Source: Ophioderma brevispina
Taxonomy: Eukaryota; Echinodermata; Ophiuroidea; Amphilepidida; Ophiodermatidae
Direction: 5' to 3'
Assembly (NCBI GenBank): GCA_023653785.1
Contig: JAMKCH010007122.1
Span: 1-64,000 of the forward strand
Length of the DNA stretch: 64,000 nt
The notes under the pieces are model-generated. The model searched no databases and had not been told where the DNA came from. It saw nothing but the letters and a program-made list of their open reading frames with translations. This document shows positions 25,411 through 38,849 of the stretch, one piece after another. The number at the start of each line of letters is the position of its first letter. The stretch's first letter is position 1. Both the position numbers and the translations under genes were made by a program.

Positions 25411-26245
25411 AAAAATATGCAAAAAATGGGTTGGGGACATGGAATTCCAAATTGTTGATAAAAGGATCAAGAAAAGTATAGTTTTGCAATCTCGGGGTTA
25501 TGGTTCTTTAGTTGTAACACCAGAAAACCAGGTTTATATAACAACAAAAATTACCTAAGAATTGCTACATGGGTCAAAATAACAAATTCAACCGTTTTTT
25601 TTTAAATTGGGGCGTCACACTGCTTTTCGAAGCACGGAGGAATTTATATTAGTTCTTCATCTTTAGAACCTGTAAAAGTTACATAGTATAAAGGATGGGA
25701 AAAGGGGTCTAACGCGCCATTATTGGTCTCGTGATCTCGTCCGGTAGAACCAGGCCGTAACATGGCTGGAAATAATATGATTTATTTGTGTAGTGAAAAT
25801 GTCCTCATTGAGAATCTGCAGGGCGCACCATGGGATCGTTTTTGAGGAAATTCACATTGCTTTTGGCAACCAAACACTTTCACAAATAAAATTAAGTCCC
25901 TCCTAATAAAACCCCTTGTTATTTCTTATAAGAGACACGGGGATAATTCCAGAAAAGAAGCGCCCACGTTTGTCGAACACCAGTGTTTGCATATTTTGGA
26001 ATGACTTACCAGATCACATCTGAGTGAATAAGCCGAATACGCCGTCTTTATGTAATACGATGATGATGTAGTTATTTTCTGTCGTGCATTACAGAAAATC
26101 AAAGTCCTGGTTTTCCCCATGGGGCCGTTAGGAGAGCAGGCAGTTTCAAAAACAAGGTTTCATTTTCTTTTGTACTTGTTTGACTGTCCAATTATTACCT
26201 TCGTTCCAGCATGGTTTACCAACTTGGATTCAACAGCAGGACTTG

Positions 26246-26440
26246 AGCTTGGGTTCCCAGCGACTCGGCTTTGACGCGAGGCCGGAGAAAGCCTGGGTCG
26301 AACTAACGGGGACATATGGGTATTGGCCTGATACCTAGAGTTAATGACAGCGTTATTTTTACTGTTACTGACTGTGCTTGGATTTCCAGCGACTCTAGAG
26401 CTTGGATGTGAATGGGGCTTGGAGAAGTCTTGGTGAACAG
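26246..26440. repeat. Degenerate tandem duplication, period about 131
   Basis: GCTTGGGTTCCCAGCGACTC at about 26246 recurs as GCTTGGATTTCCAGCGACTC at about 26378, followed in both by related G-rich sequence. Confidence 0.45.
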
Positions 26441-26720
26441 GCTGGTGGGTCCGTTAAGGTAGTGTTTATATTTGTTTGAGATGCAAGTTGCAACGGGCAT
26501 GCATTACCACATGTCTATTTTTTGTGCAGATATGAATACAATACCGTACTTTACTAATTGCATTAGTTATCTGGCGCAAATAGCCATGTTGCTGAAGCGC
26601 CATTCAACTTAAACAACCAAACGAACCACCAACCAATCGATATTTTGTTGGCTGACCAGAGCTGGCTAGACTTATTAGTGCTGCAGCACGAAACCACTTA
26701 AGGAGAGGGGTACCACAGGG

Positions 26721-26911
26721 CCGGTGTAGAAGTAATTTATCGTCCGGCGTACTCCTAGTCCGGAACCAAATGGGGAACAATAGGGCCATCGATTGAGTTG
26801 ACTCTTCACGCAACATTAGTTTTCACGCTTTATTCCGTTATCGTTAACATGGTCTATGGAGCCCCTGACTGTGGCACCCGCCGCGCCGGACTATATCTGC
26901 TTTACCACCGG
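26721..26911 (-). mobile_element. MITE, CCGGTGT-family copy 3
   Basis: Inverted ends CCGGTGTAGAAG (26721) and CTTTACCACCGG (to 26911), with CGTCCGGCG / CGCCGGACTAT subterminal. Carries the full apical module CGCTTTATTCCGTTATCG (26825-26842). Minus-strand order matches copies at 20943 and 61001. Confidence 0.8.
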
Positions 26912-28384
26912 ATAAGGACTCACAAATGGCGTAAGTAGAGAAGAGAATCGTTGAAACGGAGGGTGGGGGCCATCTGATCAAGGGTAATGAAAAAAGGGGA
27001 TGTACAAGTTAAATGTCTGGTGGCAATTGGCATACGACGCCATTTTCTAAAATGGAGGCCATATTAAAGCAAAAAATACATCAAGAAGAACACATTTTGG
27101 GTTAAAAAAATGTTTTTCTGGTCTAGGAGTTCAACACAAAAATTCCAAAAACTATCAAGTGTTGCATGTGCCGACATTGTCCAGATGGTTGACATTTTAT
27201 TGAACAAAAACCTTACATCTCTACAGCATAATTAAGATTGATTGTGGTGGTCAAATTAAAGATCGGGTCAAGGGTTGCAACTAAAAGTATTTAAAAACTG
27301 CCAGATGAAGATAAAAGTAATGAAGTTTTCATAAGCACTATTCAAGATGGACAACCAGTATAAAAGGCAAAAATCATTTATACCTCATACTATATACAGC
27401 ACCTTGGATGACGATTTTGGTGACAAAGTAGTTTTTTAGGTCACCGGATTCAACAGCAATATTTCAAAAATTCAGATGAGTTCGGTGATTCCTGTATCAT
27501 GGACACCAATGTGACACATTGACTATTTCACCACACAACTATATCTGCAATGCATGGGATTTGTATTTAGGTCTGTATACTTAACTGGGTACTTGTATTA
27601 AATTTAGGCTTTCTTGGAAAAAAGTGGACATATGCAAATAAACATCGCACTTGCATGACTCGGACAAGTCTGGCAATTGTTATATGAACGTTCTTGCCAC
27701 AGACAACATACATTCGACGGGTGTTTTACCGGCATAAGTCGCTTATTTGTGCAATTACCTTAAAATGCGGCCATTTTTGAAAAATGTTCGGTTTATGCAA
27801 ATGCCATTACTTTTTTGTCATCCACCAGATTTTTATGAACTAGACAAACCAATGATCGATTTTAGCTATGATTGCGAATGTTCTTATTCCCGCCCTGGTT
27901 GGTAGAAATTAAGGCTCGTTAACCAATGCAGCAATGATACCGTTCTCAGCGAGTGTGGGGTTCTGCATATTTGCCCGACCGGAATTTTTTAATCTCATCG
28001 AGTATATCCTTAGGATCAATTTAACGGCACTGTGTATCATCTGTTGGAGCAACCTTCAGTAATCGATTTCAGTGAAAGCAGCAGACGTTGTAATCGTCTC
28101 TGGCTAGAGCACATAGAGAACACCAGTGCATGGCTGACTCGAAACAGAATAATAATTATCACTAGGCGGTCCCCGGGCGGGTTTCGCGATGGCATCAACA
28201 ACAACCAAACCCTCCAAGTTGGCACGTCCAATACGTCAATGTTACCCAATTGAACTTGAATGACCCCTTATGACCTTGTAGTGACCTTTAGACAAACAGA
28301 CATATTTACACCGTATGGGAAAACAACAATTAGAAGCTATTAGGGGATTATATATAGAATATAGTAGGCCGTTTTGGAAGCAGG
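26912..28384. other. No recognisable gene
   Basis: No coding or repeat structure that I can support. Confidence 0.4.
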
Positions 28385-28763
28385 GCAAATTATAATATAT
28401 AAACCGTTTTGGAAGGCAACCCAAAATTTGACATGTTGTTGCTCGATACGCGGACCGCCGGGGGGGGGGGGGGATACCCGCTAACAATCGAACTGAAACT
28501 GGCCCGGCCCAAGCTACAAACCCAACACCAAATTTCGTCGTGACCGTATGACCCCGGCCTCCGAGAAAATAGGCAAATTATAATATATAAAACAAAGTTT
28601 TTTATTTATTTTCTCTAAAAATTTGACCAGTTTTTCGCGATTACGCGGCCCGTGGGGGGGGGGCAAGACCCGCTAACCAATCGAACTTGAACTGCCCGGC
28701 CCAAGATACACCCACCCACCAAGTTTTGTGACCGTACGCCCCCCGGCCTCCGAGAAAATAGGC
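28385..28763. repeat. Tandem repeat, two units of about 188 bp
   Basis: Each unit runs from GCAAATTATAATATATAAA through a GC-rich stretch with a G run, ACCCGCTAAC, AATCGAACT, CCCGGCCCAAG and GACCGTA to GGCCTCCGAGAAAATAGGC. Unit 1 is 28385-28572 and unit 2 28573-28763. The G+C content is well above the surroundings. Confidence 0.85.
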
Positions 28764-28861
28764 GGAACAGCATCCAAGACAGAGAGGACAGAAGATCACG
28801 TGACCTATAAATATAGGATTATGGGTATATAAGAGTACAGAAACAGTTAACAGGCCATAAG

Positions 28862-28923
28862 AAATCACAAAGCTGTCGGGTCATATTCTAGAAAATCACA
28901 AAGCTTATGGGTCATATTCTAGA
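28862..28923. repeat. Tandem duplication of 31 bp
   Basis: AAATCACAAAGCT followed by GGGTCATATTCTAGA occurs twice in direct succession with three or four differences. Confidence 0.85.
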
Positions 28924-29437
28924 AATTGTCTTTACACCCAAAATGGTTAATCCCAATACCACAAGACAATTAGTTTAGGACATATTCACAGGTACAAATT
29001 TGGAAACTTATGGCCTTCGTTTGATTAAAACATATGAAAAACTTGTGAACTCGGAGGTACAAACAAGCCAATTGCACAATTCCCTTCATATTAAGCGGAA
29101 GATATCAAGGAAATATTTACACTGTAATAAACCAAAGGTCAAGTCCATCAAGGGAGGTATCTTGAAAACTTCGACTAAACACTGAAATCCTTTTTTTGTA
29201 AGAAAATGGATCAATCCCTTTCATTTGACTGCCAAGCTTTTAGAGATGCCTCAATGTCTTTGTATTGCATTAAATATTGAGCATCAAAATAGGACATCAT
29301 TCGCTTACTAAGAAATGATGAGTGATAGAATGCAAATAAAATTGTGAAAACATGACGGGCCAGTAATGTCGGTAATCCAAATCATAATAGACTGGGCACC
29401 TATTCGTACTGCCTTCCAAATATGTGTTACATATGCT

Positions 29438-29816
29438 CATCCACCAAGGACACAGTTCAGTGGGTTGTAATAGTACATACATTGAATAAACTGACCTGGT
29501 GGGTGGGTATCATATATCATACCCAAAAAACCAGGGGGGGGCTGTATTGTTTAAATTACACTGTGATGAAAGTTACTGAAAACTGTGCCAATGGAATTGA
29601 AATTTTACTAGCTCATATTATCAGTATTCATTTTCAATATGAGCTAGTAAAATTTCAATTCCTTGGGCACAGTTCAGTTAGCTTTCTTCCAAGTATTTTA
29701 GAAAATACACCCCTATGGTTTTGGTGTTGATATATGCTACCCAGATTTCATACAAGGACAGTTAATGTGAATGTATGTACAAGTTACAACCCACTGAACT
29801 GTGTCATGGGTGGATG
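29438..29816. mobile_element. Foldback element, about 379 bp with arms near 180 bp
   Basis: The left arm starts CATCCACC (29438) and the right arm ends GGTGGATG (29816). The arms pair along nearly their whole length: GACACAGTTCAGTGGGTTGT with its complement near 29790-29805, the TATCATATATC segment, and CTGTGCC / GGAATTGAAATTTTACTAGC near the centre. The loop is only about 25 bases (29614-29638). No clear target-site duplication. A transcript would form a very long double-stranded stem. Confidence 0.85.
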
Positions 29817-29955
29817 CGCGTATTGTTACTCATAGTGTCTATTACTGACTCCGAGCAAAGGAATTCCTTGCTTTTATTTGAGTGAAGTCAAATGACCATT
29901 AAAATGGAGGCATACTATAAGCTTTGCTTCTTCCAGATACATGTAGCATGCAACC

Positions 29956-30504
29956 TTAAAGCAATATTAGACACATTTTTTAAGGGCCCCCAATTTTCAA
30001 ACATTTGGAGATTTTTACACGATTGCATTGGTAATGCGTAGTAAACTATACCTGATGAATGGTATTAAGCTCGAAAATGTCTATGTGTCACAAACGAAGG
30101 AATTTTGTACTAGAATAATTATATCGGATCCCGATAATAATACACGGCTGCTTGGAAACGGCCTTCCAATGTGAAATAGCCGGGACATAGCGCCATGTAC
30201 GTGTCTCCCGCTCATCCATTTAGTGTTTGAATAGTTCAGGCAAGCCATGTAGAGGTAATTTTTCTAGGTGCAACATTTTCATCATGGACGGACATAAACG
30301 TAGCATTTCCAGCTCTGCGTTTTAAGCAGACAATCTGGGATCCCAATTCTAATTACAAAATCGCTTATTTTGTAATAAATACGCATTTGTTAGATTCTCG
30401 TCGCAGGTATAGTTTCCTAGACAATTACCAACCCGTAACTGTACAAAAATATCAAATTTGAAAATTGGGGGCGCTCTTCAAAAAATGTGCTAAATATTGC
30501 TTAA
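29956..30504. mobile_element. TTAA-flanked MITE, 549 bp, TIRs about 45 bp
   Basis: TTAA at both ends (29956-29959 and 30501-30504). The left terminus AGCAATATTAGACACATTTT matches the reverse complement of the right one (AGCAATATTTAGCACATTTT), and the pairing continues through the CCCCCAATTTTCAAA segment. TTAA target sites are typical of piggyBac and Kolobok superfamilies. No transposase. Confidence 0.8.
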
Positions 30505-31120
30505 GTTTCTCTGACATTTTCTCGATACAAGTGTATTTTAGGGATAAAAACATCTTGCGTACATGATAAATTAGTTGTAAGACACCAACTCAAAATCGAT
30601 GGTGATATAACTAGGAAGATTATGGAGGGCCCTTCTCTCCATAGCCGGCGATGTCCTTTGTATCCTCAGAAAAATCTCTTCATGCCCATTTTAAGTTTCG
30701 CTGTGAAGTGTATTCCTACTTTAATTTCCTGTTCAAATTCGAGGGGTGTTTGGATTAATATTTATATTCGTTCCGTTTCAACTCATACACAAAAGTGGTA
30801 CATAGTGGATTTTTGTTCACTGCAGGAACCATGGCAACTGATTGTGTGTGTGAATATCTCTTTATTGACAAAACAATACTTGAAATAAAAAAATTATGTG
30901 TTCATCTGGAAAAATCATAACATACGATTTGGCTTGAAAATTATAAAGCTTGTTTAATTTTTTATTTTAGACAGGCGATGCATTATAGCTCAAAAGTATT
31001 AAAATCAGAACTCGTGGGAACGACGGCAGACAAAATCACCACGATACAAATTGGTGACCCATGTAAATTGCAATTTCCGGTTTTTTGCTGGTATATGCAC
31101 ACTCTACCGGAACGGTGTAT

Positions 31121-31270
31121 GTTTCTATTGGGGTTAACCGGATAATTTCTCTGGCATTATCCTTCCAAAAGTAGGATAAACGCCAGTGAAAACTTTCTTC
31201 GGTATAAGCAAGAAAATGCCAGAGAGACGGCTGTTTCTATTGAGCCAAGTAGTTGGTCTCCAATAGAAAC
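31121..31270. mobile_element. Hairpin MITE, about 150 bp
   Basis: GTTTCTATTGG at the left end pairs with CCAATAGAAAC at the right end. Inside, TCTCTGGCATT (about 31147) pairs with AATGCCAGAGA (about 31215), and a second GGATAA/TTATCC pair sits between. Probably a small foldback element. Confidence 0.5.
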
Positions 31271-31439
31271 ACTGTTTGTCAGCTACTAGGCTATCGTTTC
31301 CGCGAGTTCTATTTTTGTTCCCTTTTTACAACGCGATCTTCTCTTCTGGCTGAATTGCTGCAGCACCCTAGCCCCATGGACCAGCATACCTACTCTTAAC
31401 ATAGGTTAGAGCCAAAATAATGTTAGAGGCAAATGTGCA

Positions 31440-31800
31440 TTAACAAAGTCCTTTGGATGTGCAAGCCTCGTCTTACCAAGCCTTTTTTGTAACACGATTT
31501 ACAAAGGGGGGGGGTGTTACCACCCCCTCGAGAATTCGTTAGAGAACATCCGGTGCTAATGATTTTGATACCAATGGATAGCTATGGCCCTCCTCTTCCC
31601 ATTGATACCAAAATAAGTACCAACATACCTAGTATGGCGTCACAATGATGTCATCAAGTCCGCGAGTCGGTAAAATTGGCATTTTCCACTGAAAAAAGGC
31701 GAAAATCCAATTTTGCGCTAAAAAAGTAGGAATATCCGTTTTTCATGCGATTTTCATTTTTTTAGGGCCATACTGTGCACAGTATTTTCAAAATTGTACC
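31440..31800 (+). repeat. Relative of the interior of the 11467-12515 transposon
   Basis: TACCAAGCCT, ATAGCTATGGCC, AAGTACCAACAT, CACAATGATGTCAT and GGCGAAAATCCAATTTTGC follow in the same order and at similar spacing as in about 11707-11960. The arms are not preserved here in a form I could trace. Confidence 0.6.
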
Positions 31801-31974
31801 GTAAAATATCCTTGGATGGCAACCACCCCCTTACCCTTCGACTTTGGACGGCCTGATACCCTAAAACCGGTGAAGGTACTACCTTCAAATTTGTTTTGCT
31901 AAAATTGATTCAGATAATGATGAGAGAATGATAAACGAGAAACTTCTTACTTTTTGGAACATTTTAGCGCACGG

Positions 31975-32420
31975 CGTGTGAGACGAGGGTTAAAAGCCCA
32001 AATGCGCCATAAAAAAACGTGTTTCTTGGAGTGCATTTCAACATATTTTAGTGCCAAAATGGGCAAAACAAAAGACGTGTTCTTGATTTCCATTGGAGCC
32101 ATACTATATCCTGGTTCACATGCCTTCATTTGAATACCAACATACTTTAGGTCCAAAATGTGCTGCATGCTGGACATGGTTTATGGATCCAGAATGGTTC
32201 ATAAACGCATGTGCACACCAAACATATCAGAGTTAATAGGGTGCAAAACCATGCATTAAATGAGCATGTCAAATAGTTTATACGCGAGCTGTGGTTTTAA
32301 ACAACATTCCCTAATGTGCATGCCGCATACTTTAGATCCAAATGTGCATAAGACAGTGTTCATAATGTTGCAGGACAACATTTTAGTGCATAAATATCAT
32401 ATTTTAATGTGCATACCCAA
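31975..32420. repeat. Degenerate short-period repeat (AACATA...TTTAG...AAATGTGC)
   Basis: Variants of AACATATTTTAG.GCCAAAATG and CAAAATGTGCAT recur about every 60-90 bases. Similar units occur at 37280-37620 and 40330-40570, with ACGTGTT/ACACGTGG boxes. The block ends at AACATACAGGGTGAGT, a Tc1/mariner-like terminus. The 37.6 kb block ends likewise at AACATACAGAGTGGTCC. Confidence 0.45.
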
Positions 32421-33689
32421 CATACAGGGTGAGTAAAAAATTGACCATGATTATGTCCGCCATTTTTCATTTCGCCAAGTGCCCCTCCTTAACTTTGCTA
32501 TACCCTCTTTTCAGTAAACATATATTCTACATGTGTGGTATCATGCTGGAAGCTTCCTTCATTATCTTTAATTTTGCTGCAAAGAAATCATTCACATCGG
32601 TTAGGTATAGGACGAGCTACGTCGTTTGAAATCAAGTAGTCGGTTTTGCGCTCTGTCCACGGATTCATATAAAAGAACGGCATTCAGCGAAGGAATCAGT
32701 GTCCAAAAGAAAAATAGGACTATGTTAACGCCCACAAAATCAGTAACAATTTAAAATCGTGCTTCTTAACCGTTTTTACATCGCTTCACCCATAACAATC
32801 ATTTGAAAAAATGAAGCAAATGGATACATGTATCAGTTTCGGGAATAGTTGAATGAATCATACAATATGAAGGAACAGACTCGGGACAACATTTTGAGGT
32901 TAATGTATGTCTATTTTGTAGACCAAAATTAGTCACATCTTGAAAAAAAGTATTTCAAATAAAAATTACCATTATCATGGCTTTTGCACCTTTAAGATAC
33001 CACTTTGACATACATAGGCATACCCCTTTTTGGGGAGTTAATTTGCGTAGTTGCCGCCGTGCATTCAAAAAAAAATTTTGGGAATCCGCGGATGGAGGAA
33101 AAGCTGACTATGTGATTCAGAAAACCGATTGGCAAGTATCTTTACAGCAAATTAAAAGATAAAAATGAACGAAACGTTCAGATAATTCCACATATGGTAG
33201 ATGTTATGAAAAATTCAAAATGGCGGACAAAAAACCCAGGGTGCACATTGTTGGACGCACCTTGTATCTTCAAATCCCAACACATTTTGTACTATGCATT
33301 CCAACAGATTTTAGAGCGCAAATATGAAACCAGAGCATCAAGATTGCAGTTAGCCTATTTAATATGATGCCATTCAAAAAACAACAACAACATCCTTTAC
33401 AGTACCTTTATAATATGATTACCAATAGAAAATGGACATTAATACAATTTTGTTATGACTTTTAAAGCCAGGTTTGTGGTGTCTTAGTATATACCAGAGT
33501 ATTACATAACAATCTGAGATGAAATTAAGCCAAAAAATTGTTGTTTTTCTATGTTGGATTTATACAAATTGCGCCTTTAATCATTGCAATATTTAAATGG
33601 TTACTCATTGTCATACTGAATTTAAGCTAATAAAGTATGATGTGAACCCCACCTAAATATGCCCACCCTAATCTAGAGTTGTTTTTTTT

Positions 33690-33790
33690 TTTAAAAAATT
33701 CCATATTTCACCTTGATATGGACATCAAGTAGGTAGGCATTATCATAGCCAATCCTGGGAGTAGGCCTATGTATATTTTATGACTTAAAC
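33690..33790 (+). repeat. Dispersed duplication shared with 35795-35870
   Basis: GGACATCAAGTAGGTAGGC then ATAGCCAATCCTGGG and AGGCCTATG match GGACTTCAAGTGATATAGGC, ATAGCCAATCATGG and AGGCCTATGC at 35795-35865. Confidence 0.6.
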
Positions 33791-33959
33791 AATGTATTTT
33801 TCGCTTACATGTACCAAGAACCACAAAATAGAGCCTGGCCAGACAAGGGACACATTCTATGCATTGGAAAAGGTTGGCCCTGGTCTGCAAGCAAACATAT
33901 GTTTAGTTCAGTTATCTTGGTAATGGTAAATGTGAGAAGTAGAAGGAAGTGCAGGGGAA

Positions 33960-34195
33960 AAAATCCTTCTTTTGATTATGGACAAGAACTTTCCATAAAT
34001 ATAAACAGGAAAGAGTTTCCATATTACCCCCTTTAAAACTTGTACAGGAAAAACAAAATCGTTTTATTTATGGGCTTACACTAACAAATACCCTAACCCT
34101 AAGGCACCAACAATTAAAAAAAAAATTGCATGTCGAACTTTGAAGAGGGGTACATATTGGAAACTCTGCCCAAAAAAAAAAAAAAAAAAAAAAAA
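33960..34195 (+). repeat. Fragment related to the long core of array units 3 and 4, ending in poly(A)
   Basis: GGAAAGAGTTTCCATATTACCC, GGGCTTACACTAACAAATACC, ACCCTAA and GAACTTTGAAGAGGGG follow in the same order as in units 3 (about 16285-16440) and 4 (about 18920-19060). It ends in a run of 24 A (34172-34195). The sequence is therefore dispersed outside the array, suggesting that the core is itself a mobile sequence. Confidence 0.6.
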
Positions 34196-34473
34196 CAATA
34201 AACAAATGACGGGCTTAATTAAGATAATAACTGATGAATGGAATTATCAATGGCCTATTACAGTTATATGTATGGTGGAAAATAAATTTAAAAATAAACA
34301 CTTTAGAAAAAACTTTTACTTTTTTATATCAATAAACAGGTTCTTAACAATAAAAAACAAAACTCAATGTTATTTAAAAAATTGGTTCTTGTGTGTGAGT
34401 AGGATCTACAATATCTTCCGTTTGATTGTTTGAAAAAACAATTATGTAGGTAAGTACTTGAGGTAAGCATTTG

Positions 34474-34825
34474 CAGTTACAATATAGCCGACTTGATTTT
34501 TCCAAACAATGCATGCTACAAGAACGGGAAATAATAAAAACAGCACATACTTTTGGATCCATGTTAATACAGCGCTCACATAGATACATTTTCCTCTAAA
34601 ATGGACGATTTCCATAAAGTTACTTAGATGCTGATGAACTAATTAATGGCAGTACAATATTAGCATACTTTGATTTTTCAAACAATGCATGCCTACAGAA
34701 CAGGGAAAATAATAAACTCTCACCATACTTTTAATCATGTTAATAACAGCGCTCAATAGAATACACTTTCCTCTAAAAGTGTATAATCATTTAAAGTACT
34801 TTAGATGCTGATGTACTATTAATTT
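34474..34825. repeat. Tandem duplication, period about 176 bp
   Basis: Two direct copies share AACAATGCATGC, ATAATAAA, CATGTTAATA, ACAGCGCTCA, TTTCCTCTAAAA and TTAGATGCTGATG in the same order. Unit 1 is about 34474-34649, unit 2 about 34650-34825. Confidence 0.85.
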
Positions 34826-37800
34826 AATATTTGGTTTAATTTCTCTGTTAAAAATCTGTTAACCTGTTCATATTTTAATCTGTTAAAACTTCAAAGAGTA
34901 AACATGTTTCAGGACAAAGTTGGGTTTTTTAAACATAACTAAAAAAACATTCACACAAGTGCAATACAACTTTTCCCAAGATTCAAGTGTAAAATGAAAT
35001 AGGTGTAGAAAATTATGTTTCTATTGATATGACAATAAAACTATAGGGTGAAAAAGGAACAAAATTAATATCTATTTAAATTAGTCATTGTCTGTACACT
35101 ATATCTTAATTGCCACAATTAAATAAGAAACATTTAATTTAACAAGAAGAGTCCTTACAATCTGCCAGAATTGAATTTAGCTTCTGATATGAACAACTAA
35201 GATTTAAAGCTTGTTAGTTATTTTGCACATACCGGAACACTTTAACATTAGGAGGGAAGGTATTAGTATTTAAGGACACACCAACCACTATTGTATCATA
35301 TAGTGCATGAAGATACGTTATTAATATTAGGGGATTTATGATCTATGCTTCTTTGAATCTTGATGGATGGTGATGATGACTATTGTTTCCACATCTCTCC
35401 ATTGCTTTTAACTTAAAGAAATTATTTTTCCATTTAGGCCCAGGAGTCAATGCTATTCAGCAAGTGTTTTCTACACTAAAATTAACAGTTTTACTTCTTT
35501 TTATGCTTAATTATATAAACATGATGAAAAGTCCTAATTGTGTGAAAGCCTGTTTTTGCATCTTTATTAATGCATACCAGTGCATTAATTCACCCCTTAA
35601 ATAAACTGGAAATACCATCTTCATATGGTAATACAAATGCGCCTTAATACACAATAGCAAATTACAATAGCAAATTACAAACTTATTGCATGAATAGTTG
35701 AAATATGATTATGATGTGAACTTGCAAAAATGCACATGAATCTGAGCTTATTTTGTTTTTGTCTTTGTAAAATAAACATTCATTTTTTCATGCGACAAGG
35801 ACTTCAAGTGATATAGGCCATCAATAGCCAATCATGGAGGCCTATGCAAACCTTATAAACCGACCGGTGTATTAAAATAGTAATTTGATTAAAAATAGAA
35901 ACATGTTAAACAATTGAACAAAGGAAAATTAAAAAAAACATTTAAATTCAATATTTGAAATTGATAGAATTCCTAGTTATTTCCATGTTCAATTTCAAAG
36001 GAAACAAACCTTTTTTCTGAGTATATATTTTAAAGTTGTCAATATTTTAATCTGTAAGGTGAACTATATGCTCCAGGTGTCGCATGAATTTGCAAATGGA
36101 GCTGTGAATCCTTTAACACACAGTTAATTGAGAGTAACTTCCTAAACTTCTATCTTTTTGGTTTCTTTCCTTAATCTCACTCTTACAATTTGCTGACCTG
36201 ACTTTCAATAAAACTGACTTTCATTACAACTGTTTGTGTCCCCCAAATGGCTAAAGGCTATTATGTCTGTGCACATCACTCATTATGTTGCTTTACCAAA
36301 TGATGGTAAAATCAGCGAATCTATTTCTTAATGTCTTCAATATCCATTAAGATACATTGTTTACAAAACACTCGAATCACACAGGCCATGCGAAGTTCAG
36401 TTATATGCTTTTCATCAATTGTCGAAAGGAAATAGTGTCTAGTAGTGTCTGGTATGTAAAGTGGTGGGGTCAGTGGCAAACTTTGTAAAAAAAATCATTC
36501 ATATCATCAATGTAACTGACTTAATATACAACCGTTTTCAACCATGGCACTTCAAAATTAGGCTAATTTCATCCCACTGATTTTACTAAACAATTTTTAA
36601 GACTTTTATCAGAAGATATTTGATAAATAAACACATTTTTCACATTCAGTAATATGTGACACGCCAAAAGGTTATACATACTCTAAAATACTGTTTGCCT
36701 TGCCACCAAGAAGAGAACAACACAGTGCATATTAACCTTAGCTCCAGATAGCAGTATAAGGCCCATGGTGATTGGTGGACATCAGTTGAATTATTATAGG
36801 CTGGATCAACAAGTAAACTTAGTACATTAGCAAGGTAAACTTTAAGTTTCTGCCCAATTGGTTATTAGACTAGGCTGCAAATACAATGCCTCTCTAGGCA
36901 AGCATTGATACTGCATGGCTTTCAGCTTTCACACAGCAGCATTCTAACATTATAGGACAACAGACAAATCACCATAATCTCTGTATACCAAAAACATTTT
37001 CATGCCAAAAAACACCAAAAGGCGACAAAAGGCCCCAAAACGAACATTGCTCAGATTTTTAAAAATCCAAAACATAACTTTTCAAAGAATGTCAGTGCTT
37101 GCATACCGGCAAGTTTCAAAAGAATTGGGGACCAAGACTGAGAGCTAGTGTATGAGTTAATATTGGGTTTCCTACCCTAATTTGCTACCGTGATTTATGA
37201 CAATAGCCTATATACTATAGGCTAAAAACCACCCATTTAATTCCCATTACATAAATTTTTTGTCAAAATCATGGTATAAAACGTATTCGTAATTTGCTGC
37301 AAAATAATTTAGATGCTAAAAAACATGGTATCCTGATGCGTATACGTATTTAAAGCAACAAAAAATTATCAATAATGAAAAAAGTAAACATTTTCTAATT
37401 TGTTTGCCGCAATCTTAGAGCCATAAACATGCTAAAGCACGTGTTTAATGTTGCATGCAAATGTATTTTAGATCCGAAATGTTGTATTAAAACACGTGGT
37501 CTTTACCATGTTACGTTCCTACCTAAAGAAATTTAGAGCCCAGAAATGTTTTATTAAATTTCAAAACACGTGGTTTTGATGTACATGCTAAAACATGCTA
37601 ATGTCAACATACAGAGTGGTCCAAAAAACGTTTACACTTTTTCGTCTGCAAATTTCTCACAAGTGGGTAATCTTCAACTAGTGTTTGAGGGATTAATTAA
37701 AGTACAATCTCGTTGGCAACCTGTAAAACGGCGTTGAAAACAAAGCTGAAATGACCAAATGGGCCGCCATCTAAACAAAAGTCAAAAACAAACTTTTCAC

Positions 37801-38089
37801 AACACTAAATCTAAATAACACTCTTGTTGGGCGGTCACGAAATTATGTTCAAGATTGATACACACATTGACAACCACCCCGTCCTGGGACTTGGTATTTA
37901 ATAATACCACAAAGATAGAATCAAGGCATCTCAAATTTATTTTCAAGTTTCTCTTATCAATTTAAAAATAACACACCCTCTGCAAATTTCTTCTTCTATG
38001 ATCTGTCCCAAAATCTGCATTAAAACCTTGAAAATGAACTATCAGAGTCTTGATCATTCTTGACAAGAAAACATGCAGGTCTTCCATAC
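34826..38089. other. No recognisable gene
   Basis: Apart from the duplicated segment at 35795-35870 and the degenerate repeat at 37280-37620, I see no coding, RNA or transposon signal. Sequence is AT-rich. Confidence 0.4.
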
Positions 38090-38420
38090 GAAAAATGCCC
38101 CTCCCCCCTAGAGTGCGCCGGAATTCCAGACTTTTTGGAACTTTTGAAGCTGGAATACGGAAAATTCCAGCCATTTTAGGTATAGCGGGTGACGGAATCC
38201 GTGTTTTTTACGGTTTTAGAGGAAAATTCCAGAAAAATGAATATTTTCACACCCGCTATACCCCCTACTAGTAATCCTCGGAATTCCCTGTTTTTTACAT
38301 TGTTATATCCAGGAATTCTGGAATTATGGAAGGTAGTGTTTGGATGTCTGTCAATTTACGAAGGTAGCGTCTGAATTCCAGTATTCATGGAAGTATAGCC
38401 AGGAATTCCAGATATTTCGT
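38090..38420. repeat. GGAATTCCAG-rich repeat with hairpin
   Basis: GGAATTCCAG, GGAATTCC, GAATTCTGG and TGAATTCCAG recur many times. A hairpin is formed by TATAGCGGGTG (about 38180) and CACCCGCTATA (about 38250). This looks like a short palindromic-unit repeat or a degraded element. Confidence 0.55.
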
Positions 38421-38849
38421 GAACAAATGTTTGCCTCTATGGGGGGTGGGGGGGGGGGGGGAGGGGGCATTTTTTCTGGAATACCTTTCAATTTAAATTC
38501 CCCATGAATAAACTAATTATTCTGTAATTGTAATTTCAGTTCAGTTTCACGGTCGAGATATTCTCTCATTCATTTTCAAAGAGTAACCCGGGTGCAACAC
38601 ACACTCGAAGGGTGGTCCCAGTATTTGTTAGCCGGAGTAGGTTACGCAATGGTATTGATTACCATTAACCATCATGATTGCCCATGTTTTTAGTCCCGTA
38701 TTTTATGATGTGACCCACAAAACAAATGGCCACAGAACCATTTTGGTGTTATCTACTGTGAAATTGTCTAAAAATAAAGAAAAAAGTTTAACCAAAATAC
38801 CTAGTGGAACATGGTTGAATAGGGGGCAACAGTGTGTACATAGGTAAAA

